Assembly (NCBI GenBank): GCA_029233985.1
Contig: JARGOK010000001.1
Coordinates: 929,096-993,095, forward strand
Length of the DNA: 64,000 bases
Direction of reading: 5' to 3'
Source: Candidatus Altimarinota bacterium
GTDB taxonomy: Bacteria > Patescibacteriota > Gracilibacteria > JAUYGZ01
The position numbers were made by a program, and so were the translations under genes. Below the pieces are notes generated by a model. It was not told the DNA's origin. It searched no databases and worked only from the letters and a program-made list of their open reading frames with translations. Shown piece after piece: positions 53,717 through 63,800 of the stretch. The number at the start of each line of letters is the position of its first letter. The first letter of the stretch is position 1.

Positions 53717-54580
53717 ATGAGGTTTTCGATTCTTATTCCGACATATAATAGAAAAAACAAGTTGAAAGTAGTGCTTGAGGCTGTTTCGAAGCAAGTCGGC
53801 ATTTCTCAAGGTAATGTGATTGTGGGAGTAGATGGGAGTGAAGACGGGACGGTAGAGTTCTTAAAAGAATTGAAACTTCAGTACCCAACTCAGTTGGAGT
53901 TTTTTTCTATTCCGAATAGTGGGAGAGCTATTATCCGTAATCGATTGATTGAAAAGGCTACGGGAGACGTTTTGATATTTATCCAGGATGACATTGTTGT
54001 GACGGAAAAATGGCTGGAGGCTCATTTAAACTTTCATGAACAAAAAGAAGGTGCTTTGGTGGGACACATGACTTGGTATCCAAAACAAGAGATTTCTGAG
54101 TATATGAAATGGTTGGAAAATGGTGGACATATGTTGGATTTTTCTTCTTATCGTGATGGTGATCAGATGGATTTTTGGCATTTTTATATGGGGAATATTT
54201 CTCTCCAGCGAGCTCATTTGGATTCTCTTCGTTTCGATGAAGAGATGAAGGTATATGGTTGGGAAGATATTATGATGGGATTAGAATTTTGCCGTAAAGG
54301 GAGGAAGGTTTATTATTCTTCTTTTGCTTTGGCTTATCATTGGGATGAGTATTGTGAGAAAGATTTACAAGATTATATGGCACAGGTAGGGGAAAGTGCT
54401 GTGATGGCTGAAAAAAAGTATCCAGGTACAGGTTTTGTTCCATCTCCTTTGAAAAAGGTGGTATTTTCCTTGATGATTGGTTTTGGCAATGTGTTTTGGT
54501 TTCTATTACCCCAATCTGCGAAGTGGTACTTGGATATGAAAAAATGGTTTCTTCAGTCGGTATCTGCTTCGTCTCAATAA
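53717..54580 (+). CDS. Family 2 glycosyltransferase
   Basis: 287 residues from ATG 53717 (another ATG 27 bases upstream). GT-A marks: FSILIPTYNRKNKLKVVLEAV, VGVDGSEDGTVEF, NSGRAIIRNRLIEKATGDVLIFIQDDIVV (the DD metal-binding pair), then MGNISLQRAHLDSLRFDEEMKVYGWEDIMMGLEF, the Gly-Trp-Glu-Asp acceptor motif of chondroitin/heptosyl-type GT2 enzymes. A hydrophobic C-terminal helix (VVFSLMIGFGNVFWFLL) suggests membrane association. It lies 6 bases from the RelA/SpoT gene, probably co-transcribed, away from the main polysaccharide cluster. Confidence 0.9.
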   Translation: MRFSILIPTYNRKNKLKVVLEAVSKQVGISQGNVIVGVDGSEDGTVEFLKELKLQYPTQLEFFSIPNSGRAIIRNRLIEKATGDVLIFIQDDIVVTEKWLEAHLNFHEQKEGALVGHMTWYPKQEISEYMKWLENGGHMLDFSSYRDGDQMDFWHFYMGNISLQRAHLDSLRFDEEMKVYGWEDIMMGLEFCRKGRKVYYSSFALAYHWDEYCEKDLQDYMAQVGESAVMAEKKYPGTGFVPSPLKKVVFSLMIGFGNVFWFLLPQSAKWYLDMKKWFLQSVSASSQ

Positions 54581-54586
54581 TTCTTT

Positions 54587-56716
54587 ATGGATCTTAAAAG
54601 CCCACAATCGGTCATGAATCATGTTCGGGACTACACGGACTTGGATCTTTCGATTTTTGAACAGGCTTGCCAATTATATTTGGAGAGTATTCATCGAACT
54701 TACTTTGACTTGCAGATGCAAACAGGTCTAAAGCTTCTTTTAGAACTGCGTGCAGATGTGGCGACTTTGGTGAGTTATGTGATGTATCATATGGCTGATG
54801 ACTTGAGGAAATCTGTTGAGATGAGTTCTGATGTGAAGGTTATTTTGAAAGGAATGACAGATTTGCATCCATTTATTGAGCTGGGCTTGATCTCGCACAA
54901 GAAATCTCCGGAATCTGTTCGAAAAATGTTTTTGGCGATGGCGAAAGATTTGCGAGTGGTTTTGATTATTTTGGCACTAAGGTATTCGTCATTGTATGAT
55001 TTGAATGTGTATGATGCGCCTCTCAGAAAGAAAATTGCTCGTGAGACTCTTGAGGTATATGTGCCCTTAGCAGGGAGATTAGGGATTTATACTATTAAGC
55101 GTCCGCTCGAAGATCGCTGCTTTTCATTTCTTTCTGAAGAGGATTTTAAGGCTATGCAAACTGCTTTTGATCGAAGAGTAGAGCTTCATGAAAAGACGGT
55201 CAATTCTCTTGTGACGATTATAAAAAAATACTTGCTGACCAAGGGAGTGGTTGCTGAAGTGTCTGGTCGGGTAAAAGGTTTGTACAGTACTTATAGTAAA
55301 TTGAAACGAAAAGGAGGCGGCTCTCTGGAGGATATTTATGACCTCTTAGCCTTGCGAATCATTGTGAAGGATCAGATGGATTGTTATTCTGTGTTGGGGC
55401 ATATCAATAATGAATGGATTGCTCTTTCGGGAAGGTTTAAAGACTATATTGCAATGCCGAAAGCAAATGGATATCGGAGTCTGCATACGACCGTGTTGGG
55501 AATGATTACTGATTTTGATAGGCCTGTGGAGGTTCAAATTCGAACTGAGGAGATGCATCGTGAAGCTGAATTTGGTATTGCTGCGCATTGGTGGTACGAA
55601 GAGGAGGGAATTAAAAAGCAAGATTCTGCTCATCACTTTATGAATCGCTCCGGGTACCAGCAAAAGCTTCAGTGGATGAAAAACTTGGTTGAGCTCCAGG
55701 AAAATATGAGAACCAGTGATGATTCTTCAACGATGGAGTTGTTTGCGGATTCGATTTTTGTTATGACAATGAATGGTCAGGTTATTGAGCTCCCAAAGGG
55801 AGCTACACCTCTTGACTTTGCGTATTATATTTCTTCTTCACTTGGTAATCATTGTTTTAAGGCGAAGATAAATGGAAAGGTTGTACCTTTAGATTATGAA
55901 TTGAAAACTGGAGATAAGGTTTTTATTCTCAAAAAACTTGAGGTTGTACCAAATCTTTACTGGCTTTCAGTTGTTCAGACAGAAAAGGCAAAGAAAACTA
56001 TTCAAGGTTTTCTCTTTGAACAAGGCAAGGTTCAGCTCTTGAATCGAGGAATTGAAATGATGAATAAGCAATTAAAAAGAATGAAAAAATCACCATTAGA
56101 CGATCGCTTGAGTCTTATGGCAGAGTATGATGGGCGGAAATTTACTCAGGAAGAACGGAAAGCTGTGCTGGTTTCTTTGGCTCAAGGAGAGATCGATTCT
56201 GAGGTTTTAATCAAAAGAATTTTTCCTCGAGATGCATATTTTCAGAAGCAATTGGTTCAGTTTGGAAAGTTGTCAAGGAGTAAAAGCAAGATTTTTATTG
56301 CTGGTGACAATACTCTGAAGACAAAAATTGCAGCATGTTGTAGTCCCAGTTCTGCCCATAAAATTATTGGATATGTCACGCGAGGTGGATTTATATCAGT
56401 TCACCGAAAAAGTTGCAAAGTATTGTCTTCACTTGATACCTCACGCCTTCTTGAGTCCTGGTGGAATGGACATAAAGCTAGCCCAAAGCGTGCAAAAGCT
56501 GTGGTTCAAGTGAAGCGATCTCATTTATTATCTGCTCTAACTCAGGTTCTTCAAAAAGAAGGTGTGGGTCTTTTGGGATTTGAGCATGAACAAGAGGGAC
56601 AAATTTATATTTTGATTTTTGATCTGCAATTGTCAGATATGAAAACTATGGAAAATGTTGTGAAAGTATGGGAGGGGATGAAAGATGTCGTTAGTGTGAA
56701 GGTTATTGGTAGTTAG
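54587..56716 (+). CDS. (p)ppGpp synthetase, RelA/SpoT family, with degenerate hydrolase domain
   Basis: 709 residues with the full Rel layout. N-terminal HD domain (~25-180) lacks its metal ligands: YHMADD (67-72) replaces LHDVVED, and LALRYSSL (129-136) replaces LADRLHNM. The synthetase domain (~230-340) is intact: GRVKGLYSTYSKLKRKG, DIYDLLALRIIV (D252, R257), GRFKDYIAMPKANGYRSLHTTV, VEVQIRT (E315). TGS (~388-450), helical part, a CCSPSSAHKIIGYVTRGGFISVHRKSC zinc-type motif, and a C-terminal ACT-like domain follow. Expected to make but not degrade the alarmone. No separate hydrolase gene is visible here. Confidence 0.93.
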   Translation: MDLKSPQSVMNHVRDYTDLDLSIFEQACQLYLESIHRTYFDLQMQTGLKLLLELRADVATLVSYVMYHMADDLRKSVEMSSDVKVILKGMTDLHPFIELGLISHKKSPESVRKMFLAMAKDLRVVLIILALRYSSLYDLNVYDAPLRKKIARETLEVYVPLAGRLGIYTIKRPLEDRCFSFLSEEDFKAMQTAFDRRVELHEKTVNSLVTIIKKYLLTKGVVAEVSGRVKGLYSTYSKLKRKGGGSLEDIYDLLALRIIVKDQMDCYSVLGHINNEWIALSGRFKDYIAMPKANGYRSLHTTVLGMITDFDRPVEVQIRTEEMHREAEFGIAAHWWYEEEGIKKQDSAHHFMNRSGYQQKLQWMKNLVELQENMRTSDDSSTMELFADSIFVMTMNGQVIELPKGATPLDFAYYISSSLGNHCFKAKINGKVVPLDYELKTGDKVFILKKLEVVPNLYWLSVVQTEKAKKTIQGFLFEQGKVQLLNRGIEMMNKQLKRMKKSPLDDRLSLMAEYDGRKFTQEERKAVLVSLAQGEIDSEVLIKRIFPRDAYFQKQLVQFGKLSRSKSKIFIAGDNTLKTKIAACCSPSSAHKIIGYVTRGGFISVHRKSCKVLSSLDTSRLLESWWNGHKASPKRAKAVVQVKRSHLLSALTQVLQKEGVGLLGFEHEQEGQIYILIFDLQLSDMKTMENVVKVWEGMKDVVSVKVIGS

Positions 56717-56795
56717 ACACATGTCTTGAATGCTGATGTAGAGAAGGTGTTTTGTCGATCGTCATTGTCATTTTAGTGTGATGGTTTATTAATAA

Positions 56796-56824
56796 TTCTT
56801 GATTTTTTAAAGAATTGGTATTAT
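56796..56824 (+). promoter_or_regulatory. Probable promoter of the VCBS/RHS pair
   Basis: TTCTTG (56796-56801), 17-base spacer, TATTAT (56819-56824) preceded by TTGG, giving an extended -10 feel. It precedes the ATG at 56854 by 30 bases. Confidence 0.45.
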
Positions 56825-56853
56825 AGTGCCAACTCAGTCGTAATCACTATTTT

Positions 56854-57873
56854 ATGAAGCCTTTGTTTTTATTTCGCCGATGTGTTTCGGTGATTGTTGC
56901 TCTGTCATTATTTCTTTCCGTTGGAATGTTTCGACAGGTTTCAGATGCGTCGTGGTATCGATTTTCGCAGGTGACAAATCAATGGATGATGGCTTTTTCA
57001 GGTCTTTTTGGTGACTCTAGCATGGTTAATGTCGTGAATGCGCAGCAATTGAATAGTACTCTTGCAAACCCACGTGCTTGGACGCCTCGGTCAAAAAAAC
57101 ATAGAGGGCTTGTAGGGGGGTGGGATATGCCTTTTGAGATGTATCAACAAAGAATGTCTAGAGTTGATTTTGGGGGAAACCTTGGTATTGGAACAGCATA
57201 TGAGAGTTTGCCAGTAAGTATTGATATCAATGGAGATGGGTTGTTGGACTGGGTTTATTCTGATGTTCCAAGTGTATTTGTCCAGAATGGTGCTGATTAT
57301 TTTACATATGCTGGGGGAATGATTCAGTATGTGATTTTAAAAAGAGCAAATGGATATGAATTGGTATATAAATGTTATCAGCATGTCATTGATACGAATG
57401 CTAATCTTTATGAATATTATGGTGATTGTGCAGACACAAACTATCAGGGAGGTGAGCCGAAGTATGAAGTTGTATGGACACCTGCAAATATGTTCTTGCT
57501 TGAATCGATTAATTGGTCGAATACTTCTGGCAGAATAGTGGCTGATGAGATGGGTATAGATCGTGGAATATATGATATCGTTTATGATCAGTCTGTGGCT
57601 ACTTCTGGAGTCAAAATCGGTGATCGTCATCTTCCTCGTTTTATGGATTTTAATGGTGATGGCTTACAGGATGTAGTTTTTACTGGGCAAGCTGAATATG
57701 GTATCCAGACTCCCTCACATCCATCTACTGTTATTAATGGAGATCTTCCATTTATTATGCTGAATACTGGAAAGGGTTTTGAATTATATGCTTCATGTAT
57801 AAACAGGCAGCCAGTATATCCATTATTGGAGCATTATAATATTGGAAGTAATCTTCTCCCTCGCTGTTTTTAG
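56854..57873 (+). CDS. Exported VCBS/FG-GAP repeat protein
   Basis: 339 residues. Signal peptide/anchor at 1-24 (CVSVIVALSLFLSVGMF). Two FG-GAP/VCBS calcium-loop motifs, SIDINGDGLLDWVYSDV and FMDFNGDGLQDVVFTG, each of the DxNxDGxxD type, about 145 residues apart. Other Cys (YKCYQ, GDCAD, ASCINRQP, PRCF) could pair. It ends 12 bases before the RHS/SpvB-like gene; SpvB/TcdB-type proteins usually carry VCBS propeller repeats themselves, so this may be a separate partner or a split-off segment. Function otherwise unknown. Confidence 0.78.
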   Translation: MKPLFLFRRCVSVIVALSLFLSVGMFRQVSDASWYRFSQVTNQWMMAFSGLFGDSSMVNVVNAQQLNSTLANPRAWTPRSKKHRGLVGGWDMPFEMYQQRMSRVDFGGNLGIGTAYESLPVSIDINGDGLLDWVYSDVPSVFVQNGADYFTYAGGMIQYVILKRANGYELVYKCYQHVIDTNANLYEYYGDCADTNYQGGEPKYEVVWTPANMFLLESINWSNTSGRIVADEMGIDRGIYDIVYDQSVATSGVKIGDRHLPRFMDFNGDGLQDVVFTGQAEYGIQTPSHPSTVINGDLPFIMLNTGKGFELYASCINRQPVYPLLEHYNIGSNLLPRCF

Positions 57874-57885
57874 AAATTTTTTGAT

Positions 57886-60800
57886 ATGAGCTTTCTTAAG
57901 CGATTCATGTCGGTACTTTTGTCGATACTCATCTTGAGCTCTTCTCAAGGTGCAGTGATGCAAGCTCTGGCAGATGACTCTGCTCTGACGGCCTTCTTTA
58001 TGGATGCTGGGACATCTCAATCAGTACAAACTCCTGACCCTATTTCTGTTGCTCAGGGCGATGTACAGCCGAATCTTTTTTCTGGTTCACTGAGCTATGG
58101 AGTACCGTTGTTTGCTCCTCGTGGGATTGGTCCGAGTCCTCAGTTGTCTTTGGGATACGATACTGCTGCTATGAGAGCAAATGGTGCTTTTGGGCATGGA
58201 TGGGGAGTTGGATTTTCTCAAATCCGCCGCATAAATAAGGAGGGGGTTGACCGCATGTATAGTGATTCTGTGTATTTTTCTCAGATTCCTGGGGCTATGG
58301 GGGAATTGAGAATGATTTCTGTTGATGCTCAGGAGGAGGTGTATGGACTGCGCCGTGAATCTAGTTTTGCAAAGTTTCGGTATTTGCTCGCTTCGAAATC
58401 TTGGATTGTTCAGATGACGAATGGATATCAATATGTTTTAGGAGATAGTCCAGATTCTCAGCATACGAATGATATTGGTGATTTGATTGCAGGATGGTTT
58501 GTTTCTCGTGTTCGAGATTTGCATGGGAATGAAGTGCAGTATGAATATTTAAAGAATAATGGAGTGTTGTATCCAAAGCGTGTGGCATATGGAGCTGGTT
58601 CGGGAACGGTTATTGATGATCAGCCTTTTCAGGTTCGATTCCTTCCCTTTGCTGATGGACTGCCTTCACAAGCGAATCGTGGTGATGAATTTTTGGACTA
58701 CTCTCTTGGTTTTTCTATGAGATATCGATATGTGGTGGATGAAATTGAAGTGTTGGTGTCTGGTCAAAAACGTTTGTCGTATGGTTTGGATTACCTCTCT
58801 CTTCCGAACGCTTCACGGACAGATTTGAAACGCGTTACGGTGAGATCTTTTGGTCAAAGTCAAAATCCTACTCGTGTCTATGAAATGTCGTATTTTCATG
58901 AGGAAGATGGGTTCTTGGGATCTCAATTCCATCGGCGAAATCTTCTAAAGTCGGTGGTGATTCCTACGGGTGGGATATTGGATTTTGATTATGATTTAGC
59001 GATTAACTATAGAGACCCAGGAACAGGACTTTTTAATGAACGCCCACATTACACACAAGTCGTTTTAAAATCGCTTTCGAGACAGGATTTTTTTGGACGG
59101 AATGATGTGACGGAATATGCGTATTATTATTCGAGTTATTACTTCGAAAGTTCTCTCGAGCGAACTCAGGCTGGGTTTGGGAAAGTAGTCGTGACGGATC
59201 CTTTGGGCCAACAGTCGGTGAGCTATTTTCATCAAGGAGGGGGATATGATGGAGTGAGCTTGGGTGAAAACCTAAATGATTCTTGGTATTTGATTGGAAA
59301 ACCATATCGTTCTGAGGTTTATGATGTTCAAGGGAGAAAGAGGAGTGAAAATATTACCAAAGTGGCCCAGGTTGATTTGGGGAATGAGCGGAGGTTTGTG
59401 TACTCAACTGATCAGGTTTCGACAATTTTTGATACAAGTGGTGCAAAAAAAAGTACTGCCGGGCGATCTGTATATGACCTCTCTAATGGGAGCATGTTGG
59501 AATCAGTGTCTTTTGGGGAAGTGAATGCAAACGCTGATGGAAGTTTTACGGATTTGATTGCTGATAATAGAAAGATTGTGATGGAGTATGCGGAGAACGT
59601 TTCTCAGTATCTATTTGTTTTTCCAAAGCGTACTCAGTCTTTTAATGAAAATGATGTCCTTACTGGACAGATGGAGATGATTTATGACGATCTCCCTTTT
59701 GGACAGGTTCAAAAAGGTGATATTACCGAACAATTGGTTTCTTTTCTCGATGAGAGTCGGCAGATCTCAGTGGCTCGTACTTATGATTCTGCTGGGAAAG
59801 TATTAACCAGTACTGATGCTTTGGGAAATATGATGTCTATTTCATATGATGCTTCTGATATTTACCCAGAACGTGTGAGCAATGCTCTTGGTCATACTTC
59901 ACAGTTTGTTTATGATTTGATGTTTGGGCAACCTTTGCAAACTACTGATTCAAATGGAATGCAGACAGAATTGGTTTTGGATGGGATTGGTCGTGTGTTA
60001 GAAACTCGTATAACAGACCCTGACACGGGTTCTCTTGAGCAAATGACAGCTACTGAATATTTGGAATCATCATTTCCCTATGGGCTCAAGGGAACGACGT
60101 TTCTCGATGGTTCTCGCCAGGCTGATACGTATTCTTACCTAGATGGGTTTGGGAGAACTGTGCAGTCTCGTACTCAGCATGATGGTGCTGGGAATTATGT
60201 CGTGACTCATTCGATTTATGATGAACTGGGACGAGTGAAGGAGGTGACTTTGCCAGTGATTGTTGTTGGTACTGCGTTTCGTTTGGCAGATGCTTCTGAT
60301 ATCACAACCTCGTCTGTATTTGATGTGTTTGGGCGTGCTTTGAGTACTACTGATGCAAATGGAACTACGAGTACGGTATATGATAATTGGGTTCAAACAA
60401 TGACGGATGCAAAAGGAAATTCAAAGACGACTGAAAATGATGCTTTTGGGAGACTGATCAAGGTGATAGAACGAGAGGCTGGGCAGGATTTGGTGACTGA
60501 ATACCAGTATGATTCTCGCGATCTGATGACCCAGCTGACAGACTCCCAAGGTAATGTAAGAAACTTTGTGTATGACAGTTTGGGACGAATGCTGAGCCAG
60601 GAAGACTTGCATAACCCTGCAGATACAGATTTTGGGGTGATGCTTTATAGTTATGATGATAATGGGAACGTCTTGACGATGATTAATCCAAAAGGAGAGG
60701 TAATTGAAAACCAGTATGATGATCTGAATCGAATGACTCGACAGTTTAGACATGGGCAGGCTGGTAGTGCTCATGATTTTGAATACGATAACCTTCGATC

Positions 60801-63800
60801 TGGATTGGGTTATATCGGTCAACTTTCGAAAATTATTACTCCTGATAATGAATGGACTGGTGTATATGATGTTCGTGGGCGATTGATTTCTGAAACCAAT
60901 ACGATTGCTGGAGTTGATTATGAAAAATCGTATACCTATACACGTTTTGATCAGCCTAAAACAACGGTGTATCCAGATGGGACGCCGATTTCTTCGGAAT
61001 ATGATGGGGTTGGGCAGCTCGAGAAAGTAAAGACCGGTTCTCAGGAGATTATTTCAGATTTGAATTACAGTCCGGTGATGCAAATCTCTGAGGTAATGTA
61101 TGGAAATAATGTGCGGTCAACTATTGGTTATGATGCAGCACAAATGTATCGAATGATTTCTAAATCTACTTTGAAAGTGACGACAGTTTGGAATATGGAC
61201 TGGCTGAGAATACCTCATTTTTTTGATGTTGCGGTAGCTGGCGATTGGCTTTTGGCATTTTCTTCTCCAGCACGGAATCGATTGAAAAAGAAGATGCAGA
61301 TGAAGCAAGAACTGTCTACTCCAGCAGTTTCTCAAGGTACCTTGATCCAGCCTTCTGATCAAATCGAAGCGTTGTTTGGAGATAGTTCTTCAAATACTCA
61401 AGGGACGGTGACGACGAATCCACTTTTGGAACATTTGATGAATGATGTTGGAGGGTTTGGATTCAATGATCCAATTTTTGACCAACAAACTGGACAGATT
61501 TATATGCCGGATGCTCCTAGTAGTCCGCGAGTGAAAACTGTGGGATCACGCGGGAAATCCGTGTTGAATTTTATTGGTGATGCGCAAGGGAATATCAATG
61601 AAGTGACGGGAAATGTTTCAATGACGGCAACGTACCGGAACACTGATGTTAATCCTCCTGCTGCGACGGGGTATCAGGTGATCTTGAATAAAGATGGAAG
61701 ATTTATGTGGCAGGATAGTTCTTATATTCCTTTGGTACCTCCTTTACAGGTAGGGGATACAACTTCTTCTTTGCATTATGATTTGTCACATCTGTCGGAT
61801 GTGGGGAGTTATTATTCATTTCAAATGAGGTTTCAGCTTGAAACGGGTGTGATCACTCCTGTTAGTGATGTGGTGAATTTCACTTTAGGAGCTGCTCAAT
61901 CGACGGGTGGACAAATGGTAGTGAGTTCGAGTAGTGCTCCTGATATTGAGCTTTATGAAGTTGACGGAGTGACTCTGGTTTCTTCATCTCTAGATATTTT
62001 CGTCGGAGCTCAGCCAGTGCAAGATATGAGTCTACAGCTTTCAGTAGATCATGAGGGACCAGTTTCTGCTCTTCAGATTTCTTTTGTTCCACCTTTGCCA
62101 GTAACAGCGACCGGATCGAATGTACCGAGTATTTCTCATACACCTCAGCTAAATGGGCTTGGGGGGGTGAATGATCAGGTGCAGATTTCATGGAGTCCAA
62201 CTACTGAGCAGATTGGAAACTATATGATGACGCTTTCACAGTCTGATTTGTCGGGGATGACATCAACAAGAGATGTTTTGGTGAGTATTCAAAATGGGAC
62301 CCCGATAGTTGCTCCAGCAGGAGATGTCATGCAGCAACTCTCTTACGTATATGATTCTGTTGGTAATATTACTCAAGTAAATGAACAAGCTGATACGCCT
62401 TCACAGGGTCTCAAGTCTTTTGTATATGATGATTTGTATCGGTTGAAGCAGGTAACTGAAGTGAATGCTGCAGATCGGTATGGGGATTATTTGCGGACTT
62501 ATGATTATGATTCCGTAGGAAATATTCTCAATAAATCTGACCAGGGTGATTATAGTTATTCTCAGACTGGGAAAATAAACCCGCATGCCGTGACAGGGAT
62601 CAATAATACGACTTCAGGAAAAACGAAGCAGTATACTTACGATGACAATGGGAATTTGGTGCGAGAAGAAATCACTGCTCTAGGAAATTTGGTAACGGTA
62701 AAGATTTTTGATTGGAATCATTATAATCGAATGGAGAGGAGTGAGGTACTGAAGCCTGATGGATCTGCGATTGTTTCTACATACGCTTATGATCATAGTG
62801 GGCGGAGGATTCGAAAACAGGTAGAAGTAATACCAGCTGGAATGACTTCTGGAGCTGTTAAAACAACAGTTTATCCGTTTGCAGATTTTGAACTCACTGA
62901 CATTGGCCACACGAAGGTTTCTGTTATGGCGGGATCGATGCATGTGGGTACGGTCGAGTACGATGGAGGGCAGTTGAAGATTTATTATTCTCATACAGAC
63001 CATTTAGGTGGTGGGAATATATTGACCAATGAGCAAGGGGGCTTCACGCAGTCATTAGATTATTTTCCATTTGGATCTGTTCGTGTTGATGAACAATATG
63101 AGGGTTTTGATGAGCGGCTGAAGTTTACCGGGCATGAGTGGGATGATGAGATAGGATTGTATTACGCACAGGCGAGGTACTATAACTCGGATATTGGACG
63201 ATTTATAGGGATTGATCCTGCAGCTAGAGAGGTCCCTGAAAAGTTTTTGAGAGATCCCCAGCAAATGAATTTTTATACTTATGTGAGAAACCATCCAATA
63301 AATGCAGTTGATCCTGATGGCTTATTGACAGTTTTTGTTCATGGTACTGATTCTAGCCCTGATAAATTTGATGACAACTATGTTCAAACAGTTACTTCTC
63401 AAATGGGTGACACAAATGCAATTGTATTTGATTGGAGTGTTGATACATTTAACGATAGTAATAGTCATGATACTCGAATTGAAGCTTCTGAAAAGCTACA
63501 TAAGCTAATTGCTGATTATGAATTTTCTCCTGGGGAAACATTGAATATAGTTGCTCATAGTCATGGTGGAAATGTTGTAATGGACGCAATAAATACAGGC
63601 CTTGATAGAAAAGTTGATAATTTGGTTTTGATGGGAGCACCAGTTCGTGATGAATATAGTCTTAAAAATAGAAACGATGTTGGGAACGCTTATAATATCT
63701 ATTCATCTTTGGATTTGATCCAAACTGGTGGAGGTATTGGTGATGGAGAAAACAATAAAAGAACACGTGATGGATTTGAAAACCTAAGTGTTAATCGAGG

